From assembly GCA_017893485.1 (NCBI GenBank), contig CM030362.1, forward strand, positions 36,277,565-36,341,564: a stretch of 64,000 nucleotides of DNA, in the 5' to 3' direction. Source of the stretch: Hemerocallis citrina. Taxonomy: Eukaryota > Streptophyta > Magnoliopsida > Asparagales > Asphodelaceae. Within the stretch, counting starts at the first letter, position 1, and each line of letters starts with the position of its first letter. The notes under the pieces were generated by a model that did not search any database, was not told where the DNA came from, and was given only the letters and a program-made list of their open reading frames with translations. Of the stretch, positions 44,801-59,573 are shown piece after piece. The translations under genes were made by a program, and so were the position numbers.

Positions 44801-47800
44801 TAGCAAATATTATTCTTCTCGTCATGAGAATGCTTCAGTTCGTAGAGTGGAGAAGTTATTTGATTGAGAATTTTCCAGGTCAAGTCCTTTAGGACACCTG
44901 ATGAGGTTGATGCATGGCTTTTGAGTAACCCCATGCGCTGTCCCGGTGCTTTTCATTTCGTTGAAAGAAACTCATCTGTTATAAGTTATGGCATTCAGAC
45001 TAATTCCACGTCAGTAACCAAGAGAGGCATCAACGAGGACCCTACCTTCAAATTTCAAATTCCTCTTCAAGTTGCAGCTGAGCGTGAAATTGCAAGGTCA
45101 TTGCTTGGAGGTAATTTACTCCCAGCTTATGTCACCCTATGTTGATGTCAAGAAGGATACTGGTGAAATTTTTTCCTCGAGATCTTAGTTTGAGATTGAT
45201 CATTCTTTCTAGTAGAAATATTAGTGATATTATCATGTGATGAGGACATCGATTCGAGACGATTCAGACGCTTCTATCACATCGTCTAGGATGCCTGTTC
45301 TATTAGCCTAGTATTTTTATTTCAACATTCATATTTATTTTTGGCAATTTTAGTCATATGTAGTAGTTTTGTAATTTGCATAATTTATTTTCTGCATTAG
45401 AATATTTTGAAGATTTGTTGTGAGCCGATATATGGGCTTCTAGATTAATGAAAAGAATAATACTTTGAATGACTAAAAAATTACTGTGATTGAGTTTTTG
45501 CTCTTCATTCATTTTATGTTTGTGAGACCCTAAGATAATTTTAGGGTTTGTGAGAAATCTTAATAACTACCCCTTCTTCTACTCCCCCCCCCCCTCTTCC
45601 TCTTTCTCTCCCGAAAACCCCTAACCCATTGCCAACCCCTCCCTGCGCCTTCTTCTTCCTATATCCCTCCCTTCTGAAACCCATCAGCAACCCCCCAAGC
45701 CGTCGAACCACCCCGACTCCATTGCCCCTACCACCATCCTCCCGCAACGACCCGGACTGCTTCCTCCTCCCTTCTTCCTTGCTTCACCGACCACCTCTGT
45801 ACCTATCAACATCACCATTGAATCCTCCCCCATACTACAAATCCCCCAAATCCAATTCAACCCGACATCTTAATCCCCAAATCCAACTCATGTTCGAAAC
45901 CCTAACCCCCAAATCCCTTTCCGCTAGTGCCCTCACCCATCACCGACGATGCCAGCCCCGAGCACCACCCTCCTACCTCACAGCACCGCAGCATCCCGAT
46001 TGCATCCCACCACCACTGCCTCCTCCTCCTTGCTACCTGTGTCACCACCAAGACCAACCAGTATCCGATCGTTCATCAACTCCACTCCAAGTCGACGGCA
46101 ACTTCCTCTCCATTGCTTCGCTTTCTTCGAACTCCCGGTAACTTCTTTCCACTTCTCAATTATTTGTGATAACTGTCTATTATCTCTAGATTATTATCTG
46201 ATTTTTCTGGCATCCACAAATATTGAGAGTGTGTGCTTTTACTTACTAAGAATACTTAGGTATATAATTATTGATTGTTAGGATTGAATCTTTAATTGTG
46301 CTTGTTAAACTATTTCATATCTTGAAAATCTATCAAACCAATTAATAGTTTAATTTCTAACTTAATATGCATTACATGTTGATAAATTTAATCTTTTAAA
46401 ATTCTTGGAAATTCTCTACTTATGGTTAAGTTTAACATCATTTTGGTATAAGAGCGAATATTTTAAAATCCTAGTTCTTGCAACATTTAGTCATAATTTT
46501 TGCATTCATTTATGATCATTTTAGAATTATTTTTAGTTCATTTCAGATTTAAAAAAAGAAAAAAAAACTTGGGTGCATTTAGGACACATTTTCCTAAATT
46601 TCAGTAAACACATGCCCCCGCGACCCATAGTTCCCACCGTAAGTGAATGCGTCTTCGTAGCACCATCACGAATCCCGAAGAGCCTTTCTTGTCCCTCCCA
46701 AACCACCCAATCAGGAACCCTAGATTTCTGCGAGCCACTCCTCGAACTGAGATGGACAACTCTGATATTTTCACTACTCTCGTTGTCATTCAAGTAACTC
46801 TTGCCAATATCAATCAAAGGCTTGAGCAAGTGGAATTGAATCAAAATGTTGTTCCTGAGCTTCATCATCAGATCCCTCAAGGGAATGATCATGACGACCG
46901 ACGTCGAGATCGTGACCCTGACGAACAATACAAGAAGAACGTTAAGGCTGACGTTCCCCACTTTGAAGGCCGTATGGAACCCCAAGCTTATCTCAATTGA
47001 ATCCGTGCCATGGACCGCTACTTCGCGTGGTTTTACATGAGCGAAGCTCTGAAGGCCAAATTTATCACGGTGAAATAGACTGGGAAAGCTCAACAACACT
47101 GGACCAGTTTTGAACACGCCGCAGAGGCCAAGGCCTGACACCATAGCCACTTGGAAAGCCATGAAAGAGAAGCTCACCGAAAGATATGTGCCCGTCATTT
47201 CACACCAGATTGCTAGATTTATGGAACCAACCCTATCAAGGAAGCAAATCCGCCCAAGAGTATGTAGATAAGTTCAATGACTTCTTTATTCGGTGCAATA
47301 CCTTAGGTATGAGAGCAAAGAACAAACTCTCTCTAGGTTCAGAGCTGGACTACGAGCCGATCGTAGGAACGAGCTAATTCATAGAAATATGGACTCCTTA
47401 ATAGCAGCTTATGCCCTTGTCCTCGATATGAATTTCCTTAAAGCAAGTTTCCACTACAAGTCCAACGATTCGAGAGATCATTCCTTTAGAATGACCTCCA
47501 CTGATCTCTCTAGGCCTAAGCCCTCCTCTTCTCAGTACCCCGACAAATCTTATCTCAGCAAGCCTAATTCAAATTCCTATCCACCTAGGAATGACAACAA
47601 GGGTAAGAACATTGAAAGAGACCACTCTAAGATTGATTCTCTCACTAAATGCTATAAATGCATGGGATACGGCCATGTTGCTAGCAACTGTCCCAGCCCC
47701 AGTAGGATCGATATAGTAGAATGTACCGCTGTCATTGCTGATGATTCCAACAATGAGTTTTTCTATAAACCTAATGAAAGCGATGACTTCGGCGAAGAAA

Positions 47801-50800
47801 AGGATAACCAGTATATCCACTATATTCGGTCGATGCAATCACCTTTTTTAAATGTAGTCAGATGTACTTGTCCCAACCAAAAGAAGAAGATGATTGAAAG
47901 CACACTGCTATATTTCACACCTTTACGACAGTATGTGGCAAAAACTGTAAGGTGATTGTTGACAGTGGGAGCTGCGTCAACATTGTCGCTTCAGCGGTCC
48001 TAGCTAAGACTGGACTTAAAGTTGAACCTCATCCACACCCATACAAAGTATCTTGGATTGATGCGACAACCCTCTAAGTAACACAACGATGTTTGGTTCC
48101 TATAGACTTTAAGGCCTACAAGGAACAAATTTGGTGTGATGTGCTCAAAATGGATGTGTTTATGGAGACCTTGGTTATACGAACGATGTGACAATATATG
48201 GCCGTTCCAACCAATGTGTGTTTCAACATGACGAATTAAAGATAAAGCTCATACCCGTGAAACCCCAAACTAATCCGTCTGTGAAAACTCCTACTCCCTC
48301 GAGAAAGGACAAGTAGCGTATATGGGTGAAAATGAACTTATGGAAGAAATTGACAAAGGGGCGACAATTATTCTTCTTAAAGTGAGAAAAGCCCCTACAG
48401 ATCCTAAGTTACTCATCCCTCCTCAAGTTATTCCTGTCCTTCAGGAATTTACAGATGTGTTTCCTGCTGACCTCCCAACCCAATTGCCCCCACTGTGTAA
48501 CATCAAACACGCTATTGATCTGGTTCCGGGAACGAGTCATGCTGAGTTGAAAAGGCAAGTTGATGAGTTATTGGCAAAAGACTTCATCAAAGAAAGCTTA
48601 AGTCCTTGCGCAGTCCCTGCTCTGTTGACGTCAAAGAAAGATGGAACCTGACGTATGTGTGGACAGCCGTGCCATAAATAAAATCACGGTGAAATACTAT
48701 TTTTCATTTCCCGTTTGGATGACATGTTGGATATGATGCCTGGTGCTACAATCTTTTCCAAGATTGATCTTAAGAGTAGTTACCACCAAATACGTGTTCG
48801 CCCTGGTAATGAATGGAAGACCGCCTTCAAGACGAAGGATGGCCTATACGAATGGATGGTTATGCCGTTTGGAATGACTAATGCTCCGAGCACGTTTATG
48901 AGAATCATGATGCAAGTACTCCGTCCCTATATGGACAAGTTTCTTGTGGTGTACTTTGATGATATTCTCATTTACAGCCGATCCGTTGGACAACATCTTA
49001 ACCATTTGAGACAAGTTTGTGGTGTTTTGAGGAAGGAACAACTTGATGCTAATCCTACAAAATGTATCTTCCTCTCTGATCAGACTATCTTTCTGTCATT
49101 TATTGTTTCTATCAGAGGAGTATCCGCTGACCTAGAAAAGATACGAGTTATTACTGAGTGGCTTGAGTCCCGCAATATTCGTGATGTGCAGAGTTTTCAT
49201 AGTCTTGCCACCTTCTGTTGTCGGTTTGTGCAAGGATTTAGCACAATCATGGTTTCGATAATCGACTATTTGAAGAAATGTGAGTTTGTCTGGTCGAAAG
49301 CAGCCACAAAAGCCTTTGAAGAGATTAAAAAAAGAATAACTTAAACACTTGTTATGAGGTTGCCTGATTTCACTAAAGTCTTCGAAGTAACGTGCGATGC
49401 TTCTAGTATTCTCAGTCAAGAGAGTTGTCCTGTTCTTTATTTCAGCGAAAAACTGAATGAAGCAAAACAAAAATACTCAACTTATGACAATAAATTCTAT
49501 GCGTTAATTCAGCCACTCCGCTATTAGTGACATTACTTCCTACCGCAAGAATTCGTTATTTAGACCACGAGGCCTTAAGATTCCTTAACTCCTAACAAAA
49601 GTTGAATCCAAGACATGCTCGATGGATAGAGTTCCTACAAGAATATTTGTATACCATTAGGCATACAAAAAGAATTGATAATAAGGCCACGGATGTGCTA
49701 AGTTGTTGTCACATGATCTTATCTACACTGCACACCAAAGTTATTGGTTTTGAGAGATTAAAAGATGAGTATGCCTCATGTCCAGATTTTCACGAGATCT
49801 ATACCTTTTTGAAGGATGACATCACTCGAGTAATAGATGATTATTTCCTAAACGATGATTATCTCTTCTATCTCTCCAAACTGTGCATTCCTAGTACATC
49901 ATTACGAGAGTATCTTATTTGGGAATTGCACGCTGGTGGCCTTGCTGGACACTTTGGACATAGCAAGACCATTGATGCTGTGGAACATAGGTTTTACCGG
50001 CCCAAGCTTAAAAGAGACGTTGCGAGACTTGTTAACAAGTGTCATACTTATCAACTCGCCAAACAACAAAAATAGAATACAGGCCTGTATACTCCATTAC
50101 CTGTTTTCAGTCGACCTTGGGAAGATATCAGTATGGATTTCGTGTTAGGCTTACCAAAAAACAAAAGAAATACGGTTCCATTCTTGTCGGCGTGGACCGT
50201 TTTTCTAAAATGGGCCACTTCCTCCCATATTCGAAAACTTTCGTTGCATCTCATGTAGCTCAGATTTTCTTCGATAATATTGTGAAGCTATATGGGTTGC
50301 CAAAAAACTATTGTGCCTGATGGGGATGTGAAATTCATAAGTTACTTTTGGAAGACCCTATGACACAAGATGGACACGAAATTGAAGTTCTCTTCAGTCT
50401 TCCACCCACAGACTGATGGACAGACTGAGATTGCCAATCGGAGTCTTGACAATCTCTTGCGTACTCTTATGGGAGAGAACTTGGGAACTTGGAACTTGAA
50501 ACTGACTGTTGTTGAATTTACTTACAACACATCTAAGAATAGAACCACTGACATGAGTTCACACTAAGTCGTGTGGTTATCGTCCTAGGCAGGCCATAGA
50601 TCTTGTTCCCATGTTAGAACATCACAGAGTTTCAGAGTTTGCATCCACATTTGCATTCCGTATTCATGATTTACATAGAGAATTTTTTTTTAAAAAAATT
50701 AATGAGAATAATTTTAGCTACAAGTTAAGAGCAGATGCTAGAAGGAAATTTAAAATTTTTAGTGTTGGTGTCGAAGTGATGGTTCTGATTCGTCCGAAAC

Positions 50801-53800
50801 GGTTTCTAGCTGGATCCGTTAAGAAATTGAATGCACGTGCTGCAGGACCATTTAAAATTATGCATAATTCTTATGTCGTTGACCTTCTTGAAGGTTTTGG
50901 CATAAGACTTTCAATATTGAGGATTTAGTACCCTATGAAGGCCCATAATTTAACCATAAAAATTCTCTTATAGATGAGCCTACCCTGCAGCTTACTGGTG
51001 AGACTCACATTTCTCCCTCTACTTGATACTACTTACCCACCAACAAAAAAATTGGATAATATTTTAAATGATCAGATTATCTCTACCAGAGACGGTGGTA
51101 TTCATAGGTATTTGGTAAGATGGAAAAACAAGCCGGAGTCGGAGGATACTTGAATTGATCGTGAAGAGCTCCAACGCTTGGATCCAGACATTTTGGAGAA
51201 CTATGACAGAAGTACTGGTTTTGACTCGACTGGGTCGAGCCCTCTCCCACCCAGAGAGAATGATGAAGACATCAGTTCAAGACGATTTAGGCATTTCTAT
51301 CAGCGCAGGCATCGTGTAGGACGGCTGTTCTATTAGCCTAGTATTTTTATTTCAGCATTCATATTTATTTTTGGCTATTTTAGCTATATGTAGTAGTTTT
51401 ACAATTTGCACTCTTTATTTTCTGCATTAGAATATTTTGAAGATTTGTATTGAGATATGTTTTGAGCCTATATATAGGCCTCCTCTAGATTAATGAAAAG
51501 AATAATGCTTTGATTGACTAAAAAATTATTGTGATTGAGTTTTTGCTCTTCATTCATCTTCAGTGTGTGAGACCCTGAGATAATTTTAGGCTTTGTAAGA
51601 AATCCTAATAACTACCCTTTCTTCTACTGCCGCCACCCCCATCTTTCTCACTCTCTTCCCCCTCTCCCGAAAACCCCTAACCCATAGCCAACCCTTCCCT
51701 GCGCCTTCTTCTTCCTCTATCCCTTCCTTCCGAAACCCATCAGCAACCCCCCACATCGGCGAACCACCCCGACTCCATCGCCAGCGACGACCCCGACTGC
51801 TTCCCCGTCCCCTCCTTGCTTCATCGACCACCTCTATACCCATCAACATCACCACTACTGAATCCTCCCCTGTACTACAAATCCCCCAAATCCAATTCAA
51901 CCCGAAACCCTTGTCACGCCCCGCTTCCCAAAAACATGGAATACGAGCGCGTGACGAAGCCCAGCGAATGATTTTAACATCATCCATAAGCTGTAGGATC
52001 GACTCAGCATCACAACAAGGATATAACAAGATATATATACAACCAAGCATGCATGAATAATTTATTAAGCAACAGAAAACAATTTAAACATTAATAATAT
52101 CCAAAATGTTTTCAATGTCTGGAACAAAAGGTAAAACTCGGGAACATCAGCCCGTTACAAGTTCTAAGCAAAAACAAATGAAATAACTCAATTACAAAAC
52201 GAAATGATTAAAGAAAGATTTTCCCAAGCAAAGCCTAGAACGTCTGCTCACCGATTCCGTTAGGTAAATCTCCTTGGATACCTGTAAGTTGCTCATCTAA
52301 AAAGAGGAAAAAGAAGGTCCTTAGAGTAAGTCGTGGACATGCAAGTGGAGAAACAGAGAGACAATGGCAATAGTGGTATATCAATGAATTCAATAAACGA
52401 TGAAGTCAATAGTGTTGAACAGTGACAAAGAGATAATAGTATAATATGCAATAATTATGATTTACCACGATAACGTTAAACAATATCAATAATGGCAATA
52501 ATAACGATAACACTGTTCAATAAGATAACAATATGCAATGCTAATGTGATGAGAGCCTTAGGTCTATTATTCATTTTTTTAAATCCTAGCTAATGCACGT
52601 ACTGCTGTGTCCCATGTGTGCCGTACCACAGGTTCGATGCATACAATCAATTTCGTTTAGACTAAGGTGGTAGATTTTATAGTTCATGTACTCGGGAACA
52701 ATATTCAATAATGACCGATGACCGATGACCGAATCAATCGAGATACTGAAGTCAGTAATGTGCAATTAACCGATGACCGATATAACCAATAACCAATAAC
52801 CGATATACCGATAATTAGGGAAACACGGGCCCCTCTTCCGAGTACAGTCACTATGTCATCAACTACCCTAATCAACCCTTAACCCCGACTTGCTTTACTT
52901 TCTTTATTCAATTATCATACAAAAATGCGATTAATAAGGGACACTAATAAAGGTGACAAAACAACCCTAATATCATGCAATATTCTATATACAATTTAAT
53001 ACACTAAAAATAACATTATAATATAGTTATATATTATTAAACATAGGAACCCAATTCTGGACAGCAGTAGGTTGCTGCACCAAAATCAGAATTCCCGTTG
53101 CTATAGGACAACAAATGTGGATCCGTCAGGTGGTCTAGAAACTAGACTCCTGCCCGGTTCCAATGCATACTTGAAGTCTACATTCCGACAACGATAACTA
53201 GGCGAAATTCAATAATCTTTATAGATTTTTGTTTCTGGCTGGGTGTCAATGTTGACTAATTTTAATTGTAAAGGCAGTAAATAATCATTACAAAAATCAG
53301 TAAAAATAATTTTTAATACTCTAAGCATGTTATCTACAAATCTGAAATTTATCTTGACCATATTTGATCATTAGTCTACTAAATTTATTAGCCTAACATG
53401 GGATGTACATGAATTTGAAATTACAGCGCAGCTGTAGCAAAAGGGTCATAACTCGGGCAATATAAGTCGGAATTCGAAAATTCTGGTGTCTATTGACATC
53501 TAGACAAATAGGGCTACGTTTCATCTTCAGGGAGTTTCTGATTTTAATGAACTTATCTAGGTCGAAACAGCACAATAAGATTCAGGTTGGCATAACTTCC
53601 AGAATAGTCAACAAGTTCATTTTGAATAAAACGGTTAAAAGTTAAGAATAATAAATTGGAGTTTAATAATCATAAATCACAGCGAGTCAATCCTATGTGA
53701 ACATGGTATTAAGGTAGATGATGTCCATAATTCTAATAATTACAATCCAACTAATTTATCAATAGCAATCACATTAACAATCAACTAATTTATACAATCT

Positions 53801-56800
53801 ACCATAGCTAGCTGTCATTAATGTCATGATATGAAATGTGTCAATAATTTCCTATTTTTATATTCAATAACTATAACTACATAGGTGTATGTAAGATCCT
53901 TATACATTAGAGGTAAAAAGAAGGCACGAAGTCGAGATTACCACTTGGATTCGCTCGTGTAAATCCGTGGCATCTCAACGATAGATACAATAACATTTTA
54001 CGATATTCAATACGGATCCACTTGCGGAATTCAATAAAAATATTGAATATGATACAATAAATATTCGATAAGAAATGACTTGCCTTTTTGACGATTAGAT
54101 CCGAAAGAAAATAATCCGGCGAATTCCGAAAACTACGTGCGAAATACGTGCAAGAAGTTCCAAGCAAACAACAACAGCAACTAGAGCAAAATCCACACTA
54201 AGATCCGCCCGAACAGCAAACAGGGTCTTCGGGTTCGTCGTGCGCCGAACACCAAACAGTGACGACAGCAATGAGAACTTCCCCACACCAGATCGGCAAC
54301 AAACAGGGAACACCAAATCTCGGATTCGCTACACCCAAACACCAAACGGCGATGGCAGCCAATCAGGTTCTGCCTCCTTCAACAGCGAGAAAGTGCGAGA
54401 GAGCGCGCGGGAGAGCTCGGCCATGGTTGGCGACTATGATGACGGGGGATACGACTTCTAGAGGCGCGACTGGCGACGGCGCGACTGCGGCACCACGGCG
54501 AGGCGGATGGCGGCGCTGTGCGACAGCGAGCACGAGCGATTGCTCTGTTTTCGCGCTGAAACAGAGAAGATGATGTCGCGGCTTGGACGGAGATGACGGT
54601 GGGGTTCTCCGGTGGATGCGAAGGAGGCGGAGAGGGCGAGGCGACGTCGACTCCGGTGGCAGTCGACAAAGGTGAGGATGGCGAGGATCGGTTGCGGCGG
54701 AGATGGGTTCAACAGTCGACGAGGAGGATGGGTCTGTGATGGTGGTCACGTCTGAGGCGACGCGGTGCCGCGGCGACTGGCATTGTGGAGGAAGCGCTTG
54801 ACTACCGCTGGCGAGGAGGAAGGGATGGAGCGAGAGGAGGAAGACGGTAGCTCGGGATGTTTTCGTTGGGTTCGATAGGGGGAGGAATGGTGGTCGGAGG
54901 TGGCTAAGGCGGTGGTTGATGGGTTCGATGGTTGCGGTGGATGGGAACAGGGAAGGGGGAGAGGAAAGTGATCGGGAGAGAATGCACAGTATGGGTTCTT
55001 TTGGGTTTTGTTTCGTTTTGGTTGGTTTTGTTCTGTTTGGGTTTTAATCAGAGGAGAAGAGAGAGAAGGGGGGTTTTGCTGTATTTAGTATTGATTGAAT
55101 TAGTAATGAGAGAGATTTGAGGGCTTAATATTAGGGATTTAGTTTTCAATTTCTTGGGGAGTTACAGATCATGGGGATTGTGGGGGAGTGATTAGGAGAA
55201 ATCATAGGGATTAGTCCGTTAGGGAGAGATTGGGGGTAGTTTGGGTTATTGGGTTTGGGTGAGAGATCCAATAGAAGGTGGATATTGGGCTTTGGATACA
55301 AAGTGGATCAATTGGAGGACAATTCACATCTCCAAGAAGACAAGGCAATTCTATAAAGTTAAATCTGAATTTAGAATACAAGGAGTAGATTTTGAATGAT
55401 TAATTGAGATGAGGAATAATTTATAAATAACATTCGAATAAATATTATTTAACACAAAATGCGACAAATGAAATGAATTACAATTGCAATGATGATTACA
55501 ATTGGGATCAATAACAGAAAAAGGAAAAATGAAAACGGGAGTTACAACCCTAATCCCCAAATCCAACTCAAGTTCGAAATCCTAACCCCAAAATCCCTTA
55601 CCGCCAGCACCCTCACCCACCACCGACGACGCCGGCCCTGAGCATCACCCTCCTACTTCGCAGCACCGCAGCATTCCGACTGCATCCCACCGCCACTTCC
55701 TCCTCCTTGCTGCCTACGTCACCACCGAGACCAACCAGCATTCCTATCGTTCATCAACTCCACTCCAAGCCAACAACAACTTCCTCTCCATTGCTTCGCT
55801 TTCTTCGAACTCCCGGTAACTTCTTTCCACTTCTCAATTATTTGTGATAACTGCCTATTATCTCTAGATTACATCTGAATTTTCTATCATCCACAAATAT
55901 TGAGAGTGTGTGCTTCTACTTGTTAATTAGAGTACAAATCATTATTGCATATTTTATTTGCTAAGAACACTTCGGTATATAATTATTGATTGTTAGGATT
56001 GAATCTTTAATTGGGCTTGTTCAACTATTTCGTATCTTGAAAATTCATCAGACCTATTAGTAGTTTAGTTTCTGACTTAATGTGCATTATATGTTAGTAA
56101 ACTTAATCTTTTAAAATTCTTGGAAATTCTCTATTTAGGGTTAAGTTTACATCATCATGCTAATGAAATGAATCGTAACACTTCCTATTGCGTGTTATAT
56201 CTATATAAACCTTTTTTTAAAGGTTTCTAGACTAGTAGCAGGGGCGAAGCTTAGTGGGGGCCCGGAGCCCCCAAAATTTTGAAAAGCCCCCTTAAACTAT
56301 TGAAAATTTTGAACCCCCCTATGTTTATTAAGTTCTATGGTTTGGCCCTCCTAAAAAATTATGAAAAAACCCTTATATATCAATATATAGCCGTAGAATT
56401 TTTCTTTGACCCCTTCTTCGTCCGACTAGAAGCGTTATCATATCCGTTTAAAGGCTAATATTGTTGAATCATAACACATATATTCCTATTCCACTAACAC
56501 CAAAGTTTGAAATCGCAATGTTTTTCAAGCATACCTAATTTTAACAGCCAGGACGGTACCAGTGAAATTGGCTCCTTTAGTGAGATTAGATGAACAAATA
56601 CCAACCAAAATATGTCACTGCTATGAAAGTGTGATTTCGAAGTCCCGTCCCACTAACACCACTTAGGTCTTTTGCCACAACACTTCTGAAGAACAACATC
56701 GAAACATAGCCTATAGTTTAAAACTGATAAATTTGCACTTAGTAATAATATTTTATGCAAAACATTCTATTATCTTATAGATTTATATAACCTAAAAATC

Positions 56801-59534
56801 AAGTTAAACTTCTGTGAACTTGTAGTGTTCTAGAGTTGATTCTTTTCCATAATATTCAATGCAGAAAACATGGAAGATTAACTACTATGAAATTGTTTCT
56901 GTACTGAGCAATGCTATTACAGATCCTGCCAACTCTGTAATTGGTTCTGTACTGAGCAATGCGATATAATTTCTATTACAGATCCAAATTTTAGCTGGAC
57001 TGTTGGATTCAAAGAATTTGCACATCCTGCCACAGAAACTTTCTCTGTCATTGCGAATGCAGGACAGACATTTTTCCTTGCAGTTGCTATGTTTGGTTTT
57101 GTGTTTCAAATAAGTTCTTTGGTCACAGAAAAAGAGCTCAAGCTCCGTCAGGTTATATGTTTTCTTTAGGTCACTTTCTTAATTAATGTAATGCATAATG
57201 GAAAATAAGCTGAGGATGGACATTTTTGTGAGACTTGCAGGCCATGTCAATGATGGGCCTTTATGAATCTGCCTATTGGCTATCTTGGCTTACATGGGAG
57301 GCTTGTCTGACACTTATTGCTGCCGTTTTTACAGTATTATTTGGGATGATGTTTCAGTTTGACTTTTTCATGCACAACAGTTTTGCAATCTTGTTCCTCA
57401 TCTTCGTCCTTTTTCAGCTTTCTATGGTAATTCATATCCTGCCAATGGTCTTTCAAAGTTAACTTGAAGTTCATTCTCAATATATTTCATATATCTCATT
57501 GCTCCAGGTTTTTATTTATAATGATTACTTAAATCCCTTCTCATAGAAGTAAACTTTGCAGCTTGGTTTTGGCTTCATGATATCAGCATTTATTAGCAAG
57601 TCATCATCCACAACTACTGTTGGGTTTTCAGTATTCATAATTGGCTTCTTAACTCAGGCAACTCCCTCTAGAATCTAAAATTTTGACTTATAGTATGCAT
57701 CTCCAATTATTATTTCCTTCTAGTGAAGAAGATTCTTTTTTTAGTATAAAAAGGGTAGATAATGATAACAGCTGCGAATTTCATTTGCTGTTGCAGATTG
57801 TTACATCATTTGGTTTTCCTTACGATAGTGACTACAAAATATTGTATCGCATTGTCTGGTCTTTATTTCCTCCCAACCTTCTTGCAAGAGCTCTTAAGTT
57901 GCTTGGTGATGCAACTGCCACTCCTGAAGACCCTGGAATTAGCTGGAGTAAGCGTGGAGAATGTGTTTCAGATGACTCACAATCATCTGACTGTGTGATG
58001 ACAATTGTATGATGCTTGTATCTCTTACTCCATAAATTGCATCAACGTTTTTCATTGTCTGGTCTAACATAGTTTGGTCATCAATAGGAAGATGTTTTAA
58101 GATGGCTCACTGGAACATTCATAATGTGGTTTATATTGGCTATCTACTTGGATAACATAATTCCTAATTCTAATGGTGTGAGGAAACCAATATTTTACTT
58201 TCTGAATCCATCATACTGGACGGGGAAAGGTGGCAATAAAGTAGAAGGTTAGTTGGAATCATTATATATATATATATATATTGAAGGTATTTTAGGTGCA
58301 GCATTTAAATATCTATGCTTGTTACATGTAGAAGGCAGACTCTGTAGTTGCATGGGATCAGTCCCTTCATTGGATAATGTCACTCCAGATGATGAGGATG
58401 TTCTTGCTGAAGAAACAATAGTAAAAGGGCAAGCTAGTGAAAATGAGGTTGATCCGAATATAGCAGTTCAAATCCGTGGCCTTACAAAGACTTACCCGGG
58501 CACTACTAACATTGGTTGCTGTAAATGCCAAAAGTCTCCACCTTATCATGCTGTCAAGGTATGATATGTTTGCCCTCAAATTTTTTTTAAAAAACCAAAA
58601 TATTTCAACTTTTGATGATTAATTTCAGGGTATATGGGTGAATCTTGCCAAAAATCAACTATTTTGCCTTCTTGGACCAAATGGAGCAGGAAAAACTACA
58701 GCAATTAATTGTTTAACTGGTATTACACCAGTCACAGGAGGAGAAGGTAACAATAGTTCTAGCTTATGACATATTTGTATTTCTTCCATTAACACACTAA
58801 CATTTATAACTGACTAAGAGAATCAAATTAATTATCAAACATTTACCTTCTTACAGCTTTGATATATGGTTACTCCATTCGGAGTTCAACTGGTATGTCA
58901 AACATTCGAAGGATGATAGGAGTATGTCCTCAGGTGCAATTTATTGTATATAATGTTTTAATCAGAGTTTTTGTCAGTTTATTGTGCATGCTAGCTCATT
59001 TGTAAGGAAGGCCAACAAACATACGTTCATCATCTTCTTTTTAATCCTTTTTTTTCTTGCAGTTTGATATTCTGTGGGATGCATTATCAGGAACCGAACA
59101 TCTGCATTTGTTTTCTAGCATCAAAGGTTTACCCCCTTCAACAATCAAATCGGTATGTGATTAACTAGAAAGGAATTTTCCTTACTTATTTTAATCATCA
59201 TAGAGTCAATACAGGAGGTTAGATATTTGGTGAGTATGAATCTGCTAGGTTACTGGATTTCTATTGTATTTCCAGTTTACAAGATCTATATGGGCCTTAT
59301 TTTATTTGGTTTGTCAATTAAAAATTTCTATCTTGATTTCTTGTTATATTTGCCACTTCATGTTGGACATGTAGGTAGTGGAGAAATCCCTAGCAGAGGT
59401 AAAGCTTACTAGTGCAGCCAAAGTCAGAGCTGGGAGTTACAGTGGAGGGATGAAACGCCGGTTAAGCGTTGCAATAGCCCTTATTGGAGATCCAAAGTTG
59501 ATTTTCTTGGATGAACCAGTATGTAGATATTAAA

Positions 59535-59573
<39 letters not shown>

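Larger units (their letters stand above)
42215..44878 (+). other. ABCA intron 1 (2.7 kb)
   Basis: Donor AGG|GTTAGG and acceptor TTTTCCAG|GTC, phase 0. It holds a MULE-type MITE (42491-43105) and a 338-bp tandem duplication (43731-44401). The rest is AT-rich with no gene. Confidence 0.85.
45238..56154 (+). mobile_element. Chromovirus (Ty3/gypsy) in ABCA intron 2
   Basis: LTRs at 45238-46440 and 51261-56154 (the latter interrupted) start TGATGA and end TTTA(A)CATCA. The TSD TCATG occurs at 45233-45237 and 56155-56159. PBS at 46444-46455, then gag, protease, RT, RNase H, integrase and chromodomain in order on +, then a purine tract before 51261. Multiple stops in gag, RT and integrase mean it cannot encode a working polyprotein. 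It lies in the same orientation as the ABCA gene. Confidence 0.92.
45111..56981 (+). other. ABCA intron 2 (11.9 kb)
   Basis: Donor GGAG|GTAATT and acceptor ATTACAG|ATCC, phase 1. Most of it is a chromovirus (45238-56154) with a nested LTR-like element. It also holds a hAT MITE (56239-56424) and a duplicated acceptor-like segment (56896-56981). 56433-56880 shows no recognisable feature. Confidence 0.88.

Noticed and set aside
45629..46281. Overlapping Pro/Ser-rich open frames of up to 170 aa
   Set aside because: They lie in the C-rich middle of the chromovirus LTR, recur in the 3' LTR in altered form, and have low-complexity composition only.
46533..47198. 221-aa minus-strand frame
   Set aside because: Opposite the chromovirus gag; no recognised domain.
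54259..54749. Several 80-130 aa frames on both strands in a GC-rich segment
   Set aside because: All are low-complexity products of base composition in a non-coding LTR-like element; no domain and no splice context.
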